Below are positions 9,481-18,037 of a stretch of 64,000 bases of DNA, piece after piece. Source of the DNA: Pirellulales bacterium (GTDB lineage Bacteria; Planctomycetota; Planctomycetia; Pirellulales; Lacipirellulaceae). The translations under genes and the position numbers were made by a program. The notes under the pieces are model-generated. The model saw nothing but the letters and a program-made list of their open reading frames with translations, was not told the DNA's origin and searched no databases. How positions within the stretch are numbered: the stretch's first letter is position 1; each line of letters starts with the position of its first letter. The stretch is from assembly GCA_019636345.1 (NCBI GenBank), contig JAHBXQ010000001.1, forward strand, positions 248,001 to 312,000, read 5' to 3'.

Positions 9481-10167
9481 TTAGGCGGCGCGGAGGATCG
9501 ATTGCTGCGGGGCGGAGCGGCGGGCGGTTGCGGCCCCGGTGTGCATTGCGCCAAGCTGCACGGCGCCAGCCTGGCGGGCTCGTTGCAGGGCGGCGATCGC
9601 TTGTCGCACCTGCCGTTGTCCCACAAAGCCCGCAGCGGCGAGCCGCATAGCGCTGATCACGACGGTCCACTCGGCGTGGCCGGCGGTTGGACCCGCGGCG
9701 AGACCCCCTCCGAGCAGTTGGCGCCACACGCTCGACGACGGCAGGGCTAGGTCGACGTTCACGCGGCGGACATGGATCGGGACGACTCGCCGGCCGGAGC
9801 CCTCGGCATCGATCACGGCGTGGATTCCCAGCCGTTTGAGATCGGCGATCGCTCCGTGCAACGTCCCTCCGGTGGGGAGATAGACGGCATGGACGTCCCC
9901 GGCGGCGGCGCGGCAGGCGGCGAGCCGCGACTCGAGCGACGCCGATTCCTTTGCTCCCGGCATCACGGGGACGAGCGACACGGTGCGTCGCACCGACTCG
10001 CCCAGCCCGCGATACAGGAGGATCGCCGCTTCGTCGGCCGCCAGCGTCAGGGGCAACCCGGAGGCGACGACCGAGCGGATTGCCGCGTGGAGTTTGTCGG
10101 CGGCGACGTCGGAGGGTTCGCAGGCGACGACCAAGGCAATCGATCGAGCCGCAGCGGGGCGAGTCAT
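9481..10167 (-). CDS. Conserved hypothetical protein
   Basis: 228 residues; family not recognised. The N-terminal half alternates hydrophobic strands and helices (SIALVVACEPSD, GLPLTLAADEAAILLYRGLG, VSLVPVMPG, DVHAVYLPTGG, LGIHAVIDAEGSG), suggesting an alpha/beta fold of the Rossmann-like kind, perhaps a nucleotide- or ligand-binding domain. The C-terminal third is Ala/Gln/Arg-rich and may be disordered. No signal peptide or membrane segment. The start at 10167 has no competing upstream ATG with better context. No close neighbours on the same strand. Confidence 0.55.
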   Translation of the reverse strand: MTRPAAARSIALVVACEPSDVAADKLHAAIRSVVASGLPLTLAADEAAILLYRGLGESVRRTVSLVPVMPGAKESASLESRLAACRAAAGDVHAVYLPTGGTLHGAIADLKRLGIHAVIDAEGSGRRVVPIHVRRVNVDLALPSSSVWRQLLGGGLAAGPTAGHAEWTVVISAMRLAAAGFVGQRQVRQAIAALQRARQAGAVQLGAMHTGAATARRSAPQQSILRAA

Positions 10168-10479
10168 GAGCGTGCCGTCCGTGGCTAGGGGGGAATCGAA
10201 GCGACTTCAACGGCAATGACCGCGACGGGCTCCTCAACAAAAATCGGGATCAGCCCCGGGGCGGCTCGATCGAATCGTGCCGCCGTCAGGGTCGCTGCAA
10301 TTGGGCAAACTGTTCTGATTGGCGAAACTCTCGCGAGACGCCCGAAATCGCCGGCCCGAAATCGCCGGGGAGCGCGAGGCTGACTCCCGCGGGAATTTCT
10401 GCTAACTTCGTCGCCAAGCGCCGAAGTCGCCCAGTTCCCGCCAGCATGCCCCGCCTCGAACCTCCCCGTTTTCCCGCCC
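10168..10479. other. Intergenic region between divergent genes
   Basis: 312 bases between the divergent hypothetical gene and the YheT hydrolase. It presumably carries promoters for both. I see no good sigma-70 boxes, repeat or RNA gene in it. Confidence 0.4.
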
Positions 10480-11574
10480 ATGCCCGCCCGAACCGATCGA
10501 TGGACCTTTCGGCCCCACCCGCTGTTGCGGAACGGGCATCTGCAGACCGTGGCCGGGATCTACCTGCCGCGGCGCGATCAACCCTACGCGGCGCGGCGCC
10601 ACTTTGTGCCATGCGACGCCGTGTCGCCGGAGCAGGGGGGGGACCAACTCGTCCTCCACGAAGATCGCCCGGCATGCTGGCGCGAGCATGAGCCCGTGGT
10701 GCTCTTGATCCATGGGTTTGCCGGAAGCGCCCTGAGCACTTACATGGTCCGCACCGCCGAGCGGCTCGTCGAACGCGGCTACTGCGTCGTGCGGATGGAC
10801 ATGCGCGGCTGCGGAGAAGGGCGACACGTGGCTCGCAAGCCGACCCACTGCGGCGCGTACGCCGACGTCGGCGCGGCGGTCAACTTTCTCGCCGAGCGGT
10901 ACCCCGACGCCCCGGTGCGGGCGGTCGGGTTTTCTCTGGGCGGGGCCCTCGTGCTGGGGCTGCTTGCCGACGCGGGACCTTGTCGGGCCGGCAACCTCGA
11001 GCGGGCGTTGGCGGTCTGCCCGCCGATTGATCTGTTCGACGTCGAGCGGCGTTTTCAGAAGCCTGGCGGGCGACCGTACGACAAGTTCTTCGTTAAATTA
11101 ATTTGGAAGCAAATCCTTGATCGTTGGCAGCGCCACCCGGACCTTGCCCCGAACCCGATCCCGCAGCGTCCCAAGCGGCTGCGCATCATCGACGAGACGG
11201 TTGTCGCTCCCGCCGCCGGGTTCGCCAGCGCCGAGGATTACTACGCTCACACGCAGGTCGGCCCGCGGCTAAGCGAGATCGAACAGCCGGCGACGATCAT
11301 CGCGTCCGTCGACGACCCGATCGTCCCCACGGCGCCGCTGTTGGCGTATCCCCGCGGCGACTCGGTCGAGGTGATCGTCGTCCCGGGGGGAGGGCACCTG
11401 GGTTTCATCGGCGCCACCCGCGGCAGCGGCGATCCCGACTCGCGGTGGCTCGACTGGCGGATTCTCGATTGGGTCGAGGACCGCGAGCCCGTCGATCAGC
11501 GAAGCACGAACGCGATGTCTGCGGAAGCTGACTCCGTCTCTGTCGGCGCCGAAGCGGCGGGCGACGCGGGATGA
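10480..11574 (+). CDS. YheT-family alpha/beta hydrolase (COG0429)
   Basis: A 364-residue serine hydrolase of the YheT/ABHD1 group; members act on esters or lipids, but the physiological substrate is unsettled. The opening FRPHPLLRNGHLQTVAGIY is the typical signature. The oxyanion region LLIHGFAGS, the nucleophile elbow AVGFSLGGALVLG, the acid in ASVDDPIVP and the His in GGGHLGFIG complete the triad. It is probably cytoplasmic, as no signal peptide is seen. The last ~26 residues are Ala/Ser/Glu-rich and overlap the 3' end of the convergent ZIP gene by 79 bases, suggesting that a lost stop codon extended one of the two proteins. Confidence 0.92.
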   Translation: MPARTDRWTFRPHPLLRNGHLQTVAGIYLPRRDQPYAARRHFVPCDAVSPEQGGDQLVLHEDRPACWREHEPVVLLIHGFAGSALSTYMVRTAERLVERGYCVVRMDMRGCGEGRHVARKPTHCGAYADVGAAVNFLAERYPDAPVRAVGFSLGGALVLGLLADAGPCRAGNLERALAVCPPIDLFDVERRFQKPGGRPYDKFFVKLIWKQILDRWQRHPDLAPNPIPQRPKRLRIIDETVVAPAAGFASAEDYYAHTQVGPRLSEIEQPATIIASVDDPIVPTAPLLAYPRGDSVEVIVVPGGGHLGFIGATRGSGDPDSRWLDWRILDWVEDREPVDQRSTNAMSAEADSVSVGAEAAGDAG

Positions 11575-12455
11575 CGGTGGACCAATCCCTCGAGCTTCGC
11601 CACCGCCACTGACACGACGAGTCCCGCCACCAGCGCCGCCGACAGGGCTACGCGGTCATGGTGGTGAAACTGCAGTTCCGGCAGCAGGTCGCTGAGCGAA
11701 ATGCACAGGAACGTACCGGCCGAGAAGGCGAGCGCCGACGCCAAGAGCGTGCTCCCCGTCGCCTCGTCCTGCGAGACCCCGGCCGCCGAGAGGGCGTAGA
11801 AGATCGCGGCCCCCACGGGGATCGACAACGAGAACAAGGCGTTGATCCCCTGCCGCCAGGCGAGCGACCGCTTGCCGCGCGTCATCAGCATGGCGATCGT
11901 CATCGAATCGAACGGCTTGTGGAGCGCGATCACCAGGAACGTCCCCAGCCCGGCCAGGGGGAGCGTGCCGTGCCGGTGGAATACGCTTGCCGCGAGCGCC
12001 ACCCCGCCGATGACGCTGTGGAGCGTGAGCCCGAGCGCGGCCCCGGCCCAGGTGACGTCGTGGTGATGGTGGCCGCGGTCGGTGCACTCGTGCTCGTGCA
12101 GCGAGCCGTCGGGCTCCGTCTCCAAGTCGTGGTGGTGGTAGCAGAGGAAACGCTCGATGAAGAACATGGTGAGCCAGCCGGCCAGGACCCACAGCATGAC
12201 GCCGAACTCGACGTTCTCGACGGTTCCCGCGTCGGCGCCGGGATTGGCCCCTGCGGCCGCGGCCCGGGCCTCGATCAAGGCGTGGGGCAGCATGTGCAGC
12301 ATGCCGACGCCGAACATCGCCGCCGCGACGAAGCTGACCGCGATCTGCATCCCCCGGTGCGTAAGCCGAAACCACACGGGGATCATCCCCCCGGCCAGCG
12401 ACGCCAGCAGGATCAGGACGCAGTACCAAGTCAGCGGAACAAGCGGCGACGTCAC
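11496..12455 (-). CDS. ZIP-family divalent metal transporter
   Basis: 319 residues with about eight membrane helices. ZIP proteins carry zinc, iron or other divalent metals towards the cytoplasm. Helix 4 shows LTLHSVIGGVALAASVF, and helix 5 shows FLVIALHKPFDSMTIAML, the H-x-x-x-D/E metal-site pattern of the family. The loop between helices 3 and 4 is His-rich (CYHHHDLETE, DRGHHHHDVTW), as usual for the cytosolic metal-sensing loop. The C-terminus (PASPAASAPTETESASAD) is a low-complexity tail lying in the 79-base overlap with the YheT gene. Metal preference cannot be read from the sequence. Confidence 0.92.
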   Translation of the reverse strand: MTSPLVPLTWYCVLILLASLAGGMIPVWFRLTHRGMQIAVSFVAAAMFGVGMLHMLPHALIEARAAAAGANPGADAGTVENVEFGVMLWVLAGWLTMFFIERFLCYHHHDLETEPDGSLHEHECTDRGHHHHDVTWAGAALGLTLHSVIGGVALAASVFHRHGTLPLAGLGTFLVIALHKPFDSMTIAMLMTRGKRSLAWRQGINALFSLSIPVGAAIFYALSAAGVSQDEATGSTLLASALAFSAGTFLCISLSDLLPELQFHHHDRVALSAALVAGLVVSVAVAKLEGLVHRHPASPAASAPTETESASADIAFVLR

Positions 12456-12631
12456 GGCACGTGCGCAAGGATCGGGCTGGAAGGGCGAGGAAAGGGCCGT
12501 GTAGTATGTCTGCCGCGACCCCAGGCAACAAGCGGCGAGCGGCGCGGGGGCGCCGTGGCCCGTCTCCGACGAGTCAGTGCACGTCCGCTTCCTTCGGTCG
12601 ACCGCCGGCGGTCAACGCCCCATAGCGCCCC

Positions 12632-13084
12632 ATGAAAGCCCTCCTGCAACGCGTTTCCCGAGCCAGCGTGACCGTCGACGGCTGCGTCGTCGGCGAGATC
12701 GGTCGCGGGTTGCTCGTGCTGTTGGGGGTCGCCGTCGAGGACGGCGAGGACGAGCTGCGGAGGCTTGTCGACAAGGTGGTCGACCTGCGAATCTTTGAGG
12801 ACGACGCCGGCAAGATGAACCGCTCGGTCTTCGACGTCGGCGGGGCGCTGTTGGTCGTCAGCCAGTTCACTCTGCTGGGGGACTGCCGCAAGGGCCGGCG
12901 TCCCAGCTTCATCGCCGCGGCGCCGCCGGAGATGGCCGAGCGACTGTACGAGCGGTTCTGCGAGCTCGCTCGCCGCCGCGGCGTCGCCGTCGCGACCGGG
13001 ACGTTCCGCGCCCACATGGAGGTCGCCCTCGTGAACGACGGCCCTGTGACGTTGATGGTGGAGGCGCGAGGGGACGGAGAGTGA
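12632..13084 (+). CDS. dtd: D-aminoacyl-tRNA deacylase (Dtd)
   Basis: Dtd hydrolyses D-amino acids (and glycine mischarged on tRNA-Ala) from tRNA, a cytoplasmic proofreading step. The 150-residue length is standard. The N-terminus [17 protein letters not shown] and the two catalytic motifs are intact: [18 protein letters not shown] (SQxTL) and the C-terminal [10 protein letters not shown] (NxGPxT), which forms the chiral filter. It lies between divergent and convergent unrelated genes, so it is probably transcribed alone. Confidence 0.97.
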   Translation: MKALLQRVSRASVTVDGCVVGEIGRGLLVLLGVAVEDGEDELRRLVDKVVDLRIFEDDAGKMNRSVFDVGGALLVVSQFTLLGDCRKGRRPSFIAAAPPEMAERLYERFCELARRRGVAVATGTFRAHMEVALVNDGPVTLMVEARGDGE

Positions 13085-13127
13085 CAGGCGACCGGCGAGG
13101 CCCGTTCGCGCCCCGTCGCCGATCCTC

Positions 13128-14027
13128 TCACTCATGAATCCGGCGCCAAATCCGGCGGGCCGTGTCGTAAATCGTGCGGTCGCGCCGCGGCGGTTGCGGG
13201 ACGACTTCCGGATGGTCGGGACCCGTCACCGGGCCGACGTCGAACCCTTGTTGCGTGATCTCCGGCGTCGTCGGTTGCACGCCGGCCACCATCGGCGCGG
13301 GAGTTCGCTGCCCTAGTCCGTCGTTCAGCCCGGTCCGCAGGCGGTCGCGCAACGCGTCCTTGTCGAGCACGATCGGCGAGAGCTGGCCGTAGCGATCCAT
13401 CATCGCCGGCTCGCTCAGAACCAGGACCGCGACGATACCCAGTTTGGCGTACACCGACATGTTGCCGCGAAACGACGGGCCCCACAATTTCAGCGCCGTG
13501 CCGAACGACTTCTTGAACCGCCATCGGCCGCCGGCCCACTCGACCGAGTAGATCTCGTCGGTGATCAAGTGGCTGAGCACTCCGAAGAACACGCCCCCCG
13601 CTTTGAAGTAGCGAAGCTGCAAATCGGCGTAGTCGGTGATCAAGAACGCCACGCCGGTGAACACCAACAGTCCCGGGATGCTGTGAAACATGCCGCGGTG
13701 GACCGTGTACCGCGCCAACAGCCGCGCGACCCCGAACCGAACGAACAAGTAGATCGCCAGTCCCGCGAGCACGAGCTGCTCGTGGTTGAGCCCCAACTGC
13801 GAAAACCGTCCGACCAGAAACACGGGCGCCACGGCGGCGAAGAAGCCCATCACCTCGCGCAGCGGCACGCCCGAGTCGCTGTCGATGTCGGGCAGCATCC
13901 CGCCGACGCTGCACATGATGCCGGCGATCGCCGCGCTCTCGATCGGCACGCCGCGATAGACGCCCAACCCCGCGTAGCCGATTCCGACCACCGTGCTGGT
14001 CGTGATGTGAGTGCGAAAACCTGCCAT
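13128..14027 (-). CDS. YdjM-like membrane-bound metal-dependent hydrolase family protein
   Basis: 299 residues. The start MAGFRTHITTSTVVGIGYAG, with an early His, is typical of the YdjM/LexA-binding inner-membrane family (DUF457). So are GGMLPDIDSDSGVPLRE (Asp-rich metal motif), VHRGMFHSIPG (H-R-G-x-x-H-S) and GVLSHLITDEIYSVEW. Several membrane helices separate these motifs. Homologues are annotated as metal-dependent hydrolases but the substrate is not established. The ATG at 14027 is chosen over the longer open frame because the conserved sequence begins exactly there. The C-terminal ~90 residues are hydrophilic and Pro/Arg-rich. Confidence 0.85.
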   Translation of the reverse strand: MAGFRTHITTSTVVGIGYAGLGVYRGVPIESAAIAGIMCSVGGMLPDIDSDSGVPLREVMGFFAAVAPVFLVGRFSQLGLNHEQLVLAGLAIYLFVRFGVARLLARYTVHRGMFHSIPGLLVFTGVAFLITDYADLQLRYFKAGGVFFGVLSHLITDEIYSVEWAGGRWRFKKSFGTALKLWGPSFRGNMSVYAKLGIVAVLVLSEPAMMDRYGQLSPIVLDKDALRDRLRTGLNDGLGQRTPAPMVAGVQPTTPEITQQGFDVGPVTGPDHPEVVPQPPRRDRTIYDTARRIWRRIHE

Positions 14028-14284
14028 GGCGTCGCCATCCAAGTCCAAGAACGTCCGCCGAAGAGCCGCTCGATCCGCAGGCGGCGCGACGGCGGACTGT
14101 CGCAAAAGCCCCCTGCCTTGCCAAGACAAATCTCGCCGGGTGCTGGCGTTGCTGGCGCCGGCCTCGGCTGCGGCGCAGCATGCGTGCTAGCACAATTGCC
14201 CTTCGCCGCACCCTGCTCCACGGATATACTCCCCGCCGCGAATTTCCTGCCCCCGACCTCTCGCCTCTTTCCCCCGCCTCCGCC

Positions 14285-14986
14285 ATGCAGCCTTACGACA
14301 TGATCATGGTCGCGGTGCTCGCCGTCGCCACCATCTTTGGATTCTGGAAAGGGCTCGCTTGGCAGGTCGCGTCGTTGGCCTCGCTGGTGGTCAGCTACGT
14401 CGTTGCGCTGAAGTTCGCCGACCAAGTGGCGCCCATGGTCAGCGATCACGCCCCCTGGAACAAATTCCTCGCGATGCTGCTGATCTACGCCGGCACGTCG
14501 CTGATCGTCTGGATGTTGTTTCGGATCGTCGCCGGGACGATCGACCGCGTGAAGCTCAAGGAGTTCGACCGTCAGATGGGGGCCCTGGTCGGGTTCGCCA
14601 AGGGGGTCCTGTTGTGCATCGCGATCACGTTCTTCGCCGTCAGCCTGCTGGGGGACGGTCAGCGGGAGTCGATCATCGGCTCCAAGAGCGGGCAGGCGAT
14701 CGTCGCGCTGTTGGACAAGGCCGACGCCGTGGCGCCGCCGGAAATCCACAAGGTGATCGATCCGTACATCAAGAAGGTCGAGGAGCGGCTCGACCCGAAT
14801 TTCCGTCCTAATCCGTCCGGCGACCTGCAGCAGCTCAACGACCTGTGGCGGCAACAATCGGCCGCCGCAAGCCAGCAGGGGGGAGGCGCCGCCTGGCCGA
14901 CCTCGCAGCCGTCCGCCCAACAGCCGAGCCAACAAGCGACGTGGCCGAGCACCCCGGCCTGGCCGGCGTCGACGCAATCGCGGTAG
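14285..14986 (+). CDS. CvpA-family membrane protein
   Basis: 233 residues. The N-terminal 160 hold about four membrane helices in the CvpA pattern: YDMIMVAVLAVATIFGFWKG, then ASLASLVVSYVVALKFAD, a third helix with LLIYAGTSLIVWMLFRIV, and KGVLLCIAITFFAVSLL. CvpA of E. coli is linked to colicin V production and envelope stress; in most bacteria the role is unknown. The C-terminal ~45 residues are Gln/Ala/Ser/Pro-rich and probably disordered. The ATG at 14285 is preferred because the residues before it read through a Pro/Arg-rich leader with no helix. Confidence 0.8.
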   Translation: MQPYDMIMVAVLAVATIFGFWKGLAWQVASLASLVVSYVVALKFADQVAPMVSDHAPWNKFLAMLLIYAGTSLIVWMLFRIVAGTIDRVKLKEFDRQMGALVGFAKGVLLCIAITFFAVSLLGDGQRESIIGSKSGQAIVALLDKADAVAPPEIHKVIDPYIKKVEERLDPNFRPNPSGDLQQLNDLWRQQSAAASQQGGGAAWPTSQPSAQQPSQQATWPSTPAWPASTQSR

Positions 14987-15009
14987 CGAAGTTCATCGCC
15001 CCGATGTAA

Positions 15010-15096
15010 TGAGCCGCACGACGTCAGCCGCGGATCGCACGGCGCGCGAAGTTTCGTCCAGCGTGCTTCGACCCGCGGCCAGCGCCGTGCGGCTCA
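15010..15096. repeat. Imperfect inverted repeat, REP-like
   Basis: Two 24-base arms (15010-15033 and 15073-15096) are inverted copies with about three mismatches. Both begin TGAGCCGCACG when read towards the loop. They lie between the cvpA-like gene and a convergent secreted-protein gene. The arm consensus (TGAGC.G.ACGGCGCTAGCCGC) resembles the repeat at 53294, 54336 and 56245, so all may belong to one family. It could also serve as a bidirectional terminator. Confidence 0.55.
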
Positions 15097-15183
15097 CTTT
15101 GCGATCTTTGCGATGACGCCGGCCGTTGCGGGCAGGGGGGCCAATCGGGGCGGAAAACGGCCCGGAAACGAACATAAGAACGA

Positions 15184-15870
15184 TTATCGGACGTTGCCGG
15201 CGGGGCTCACGGCCCCGGGATCAGCGTCAGTCTTGCCCTTGTCCTTGTCCTCGCCCTTCTCTTGTTCTGGGGCATTCCACCGGCATGGATACAGGACTTT
15301 GTCGATGGTGACTTCCAAGTCGCGCGAAGCGGCGACGCCGATCGGCTGTCCGGGGATCCGGCTATGTTGAAGCGAGAACAGGACTTGCGCATTCGTTCTT
15401 GCGTTGTCAGGAAATAAAGTGGGCGGACAAGCAATCAGGAGCGCGTCGACGTAAACGATCGCGCCTTTGCGTATCTTAGAGGCCGACTTTTCGGACATGA
15501 GCAGTTCGAGCGGCTTGCTGCGAATGAAACTCAGCCGCGGGGTCGGTTGGCCAGGTCGATTTGCCAAGGGATTCTCAGCATAGACTGTCGCGACGCCGTC
15601 CTTCCAGGTCAGGTGGCTCATTGGAACTTTGTACCGAACGCGAGCGCCGGAAATCGCCTCGCGGACCGTCTGTTCTTGGACTCGACGGTATTTGTCTCGT
15701 TGCGGACCGGTGTCTTTAGGAAGAACGTCCTTTCTCGCAACAAGGGTTCGAACCTTTGCCGCCCAATTCTGGATCTGGATGGGACGGACGTCCCCACGTT
15801 GCTCGCCAGGGGCGGGCGAAGGGCAAATACCGACGATTAGCAGTGAGCATAAGAGGATTCGATGGGTCAT
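15184..15870 (-). CDS. Secreted hypothetical protein
   Basis: 228 residues with a clear Sec signal peptide: MTHRILLCSLLIVGICPSPAPG, cleavage probably near residue 22. The ATG at 15870 is chosen because it places this signal at the N-terminus; the open frame extends 14 residues further. The mature part is mixed alpha/beta with no motif I recognise, and ends in a Lys/Asp/Glu-rich tail (EQEKGEDKDKGKTDADPG). It is visibly less GC-rich than its neighbours, which may mean more recent acquisition. Planctomycetes encode many such lineage-specific secreted proteins. It precedes no operon partner; accA lies 38 bases upstream on the same strand. Confidence 0.6.
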   Translation of the reverse strand: MTHRILLCSLLIVGICPSPAPGEQRGDVRPIQIQNWAAKVRTLVARKDVLPKDTGPQRDKYRRVQEQTVREAISGARVRYKVPMSHLTWKDGVATVYAENPLANRPGQPTPRLSFIRSKPLELLMSEKSASKIRKGAIVYVDALLIACPPTLFPDNARTNAQVLFSLQHSRIPGQPIGVAASRDLEVTIDKVLYPCRWNAPEQEKGEDKDKGKTDADPGAVSPAGNVR

Positions 15871-15908
15871 GGTAACCCTGCCGCACGTCAGTGAATGCAA
15901 ACTAGGCC

Positions 15909-16883
15909 TCACGCCGTCGTCGCTGCTTCCAAGTACGGCCCCATCTTGCGGAACTTCTCGTACCGCTGGGCGAGCAACTCGTCCGGCGACAGCCGCGCCA
16001 GTTCGCGCAGGGTCTTCACCAGATACATCTTCAGCCGGGTCGCCATCTGGTGATGGTCGCGGTGGGCGCCGCCGAGGGGTTCTTCGACGACGTCGTCGAC
16101 GACCCCCAGTTCGCTGAGGTGCTTTGACGTGATCTTCAGCGCCTTGGCCGCCTGGGGGGCGAAGTCATGGCTCTTCCAGAGGATGCCGGCGCAGCCTTCG
16201 GGGCTGATGACCGAGTAGTAGGAGTACTCGAGTACGGCCACGCGGTCGCCGACGCCGATCCCCAAGGCGCCTCCCGAGCCTCCTTCGCCGATGACGACGC
16301 AGACGATCGGGGTCGCCAGCCGCGACATCTCGAGCATGCTCTGGGCGATGACCTGGGCCTGGCCGCGCTCCTCGGCGCCGATCCCCGGGTAGGCCCCGGG
16401 GGTGTCGATGAGCGTGACGATCGGCAGCCCGTACTTGGCGGCCAAGTGCATCTTCTCCATCGCTTTGCGGTAGCCCTCGGGATGGGCGCAGCCGAAGAAG
16501 CACTCGTTCCGTTCTTTGAGCGTCTTGCCTTTGTGGTGGCCGACGAGCATCACCTTGAACTCGTCGAGCTTGGCGAACCCGGTGCGGAGCGCCCGATCGT
16601 CGCCGAAGAACTTGTCGCCGTGCAGTTCGACGAACTCGTCGAACACCAGATCGACGTAGTCAGTGAACATCGGCCGATCGGGGTGCCGCGCGACGCGCAC
16701 GGTTTCCCATTCGTCGAGGTTCTTGTAGATGGAGCGCATCGTCTCGGTGAGCTGCTTGCGGAGGGCGCGAATCTGTTCGCGGAGTTCCGGCGTGCGCGGC
16801 TCGATCCCTTCCAGATCGCGAATCTGCTCTTCAAGCTCGTAAATCGGCTGCTCGAACGGCAGTTGAAAACTTGCGGAAGCCAT
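15909..16883 (-). CDS. accA: Acetyl-CoA carboxylase carboxyltransferase subunit alpha
   Basis: AccA, with AccD, transfers the carboxyl group from biotin to acetyl-CoA, making malonyl-CoA for fatty-acid synthesis. The 324-residue length is standard. The N-terminus FEQPIYELEEQIRDLEG is the AccA coiled-coil start. VTLIDTPGAYPGIGAEERGQ, CVVIGEGGSGGALGIGVGDR and SVISPEGCAGILWK are the crotonase-fold active-site motifs. accD is not in the window, as is common. The bicarbonate used by the biotin carboxylase half links loosely with the inorganic-carbon operon at the window start, but no direct coupling is implied. Confidence 0.97.
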   Translation of the reverse strand: MASASFQLPFEQPIYELEEQIRDLEGIEPRTPELREQIRALRKQLTETMRSIYKNLDEWETVRVARHPDRPMFTDYVDLVFDEFVELHGDKFFGDDRALRTGFAKLDEFKVMLVGHHKGKTLKERNECFFGCAHPEGYRKAMEKMHLAAKYGLPIVTLIDTPGAYPGIGAEERGQAQVIAQSMLEMSRLATPIVCVVIGEGGSGGALGIGVGDRVAVLEYSYYSVISPEGCAGILWKSHDFAPQAAKALKITSKHLSELGVVDDVVEEPLGGAHRDHHQMATRLKMYLVKTLRELARLSPDELLAQRYEKFRKMGPYLEAATTA

Positions 16884-16944
16884 AACGAAGCGCTGGGGCT
16901 GGGGACTGGGGGCGTGAGGAACGAGCGACGGTTTCGAGGGCCGT

Positions 16945-17838
16945 TCAGCGTTTCTCCGGATCCGTCGGCGCCGGCTGGTCGGGTTCGACCGGGCGTTTGG
17001 GTTTGATGTGAAAACAGCGGCCCGCTTTGAGCGCCTGGCGGAATTCGCGCAAGGTCTCGGGCCGATCCTTCGGGTCTTTGGCCAGCATCCGATGGACCAA
17101 CTCGGCGAATTCGGGTTGCACGTTCTTTTGCAGCATCCCCAGCGGCGTCGGCTTGCTCTTGAGATGCTTGTTCAGCAGGTCGGCCATGTTAGTCCCGGTG
17201 AACGGCACCTTGCCGCTCATGAGCTCGTAGACCATGCAGCCGAAGCTGTAGACGTCGGACCGCTCGTCGACGGCCAAGCCGCGGATTTGCTCGGGGGCCA
17301 TGTAGCTGTAGGTCCCCTGCACCGGCGACTTGCCGCCCAGCAGCTTGCCGAGCCCTTTCTTGATCTTGCGGCTTAAGTTGAAGTCAATCAGCCGCACATG
17401 ATTATCGTCGTTCACCAGAAAGTTGTCCGGCTTGATGTCGCGATGGACCCACCCCTTCTGGTGCAAATGATCGAGCGCCTGGGCCGCTTCGTCGAGGATC
17501 GTATCGAGCCGCCAATGGAGCCGCTCGATGCCGAACTGTATTTGCTGTTTCAGGTTCGGCGTCTTGAACAGTTCCATCACCAGGTAGGTGCCGTCCTTGC
17601 CCGTGCCGTAGTCGTAGGTCTTGATGATCGACGGATGATCGAGCGTCTTGCCGACGGCGAATTCGTGCTTGAGCTCTGCGGCTGAGGCGCGGTTGTGGCG
17701 GCTTCCCGGGGGGAGCCACTTCATTGCGTACGCGGTCTGCTCGGCCACGGGTCGCACCGCCCAAATCTCAAACAGCGCCCCGGCGCGAATGAGATGGAAC
17801 ATGCGGTAAGGACCGACGAATTCGCGACCGGCGGACAT
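16945..17838 (-). CDS. Serine/threonine protein kinase (Hanks type)
   Basis: 297 residues, almost only the kinase domain, with no membrane anchor. Visible elements: the ATP-site Lys in YAMKWLPPG, catalytic loop VHRDIKPDNFLVN, the metal motif written LIDFNLSRK (DFN, not DFG), and the P+1 region GTYSYMAPEQIRG. The C-terminal tail (HIKPKRPVEPDQPAPTDPEKR) is Pro-rich. It is 61 bases upstream of accA on the same strand, so co-transcription is possible, though kinase control of AccA is speculation. The catalytic residues are intact and the protein is probably active; its target is unknown. Confidence 0.92.
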   Translation of the reverse strand: MSAGREFVGPYRMFHLIRAGALFEIWAVRPVAEQTAYAMKWLPPGSRHNRASAAELKHEFAVGKTLDHPSIIKTYDYGTGKDGTYLVMELFKTPNLKQQIQFGIERLHWRLDTILDEAAQALDHLHQKGWVHRDIKPDNFLVNDDNHVRLIDFNLSRKIKKGLGKLLGGKSPVQGTYSYMAPEQIRGLAVDERSDVYSFGCMVYELMSGKVPFTGTNMADLLNKHLKSKPTPLGMLQKNVQPEFAELVHRMLAKDPKDRPETLREFRQALKAGRCFHIKPKRPVEPDQPAPTDPEKR

Positions 17839-18037
17839 GGGCGAAGACGGGGCGAAAGCAATGGCGGGGCAATCGGAAAAATCGTGCCAGTAAGTGTAGT
17901 CGCCCGCGCCTCCGCGGGAAACCGCGGCTGAGGCGTCAGAGCGGAGAACGAGCCGCTCGACTGCACGGATCTCGCCTTGTCCGGGCGGCGTGCGCCGCTC
18001 CCTCCGCGTGCCTTTGCGACCCGCTGAGTCGGGCTCG

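Noticed and set aside
15740-15760. A GGTTCGAACC stretch resembling a tRNA T-arm
   Set aside because: It lies inside the secreted-protein gene and no acceptor, D or anticodon arm can be built around it.
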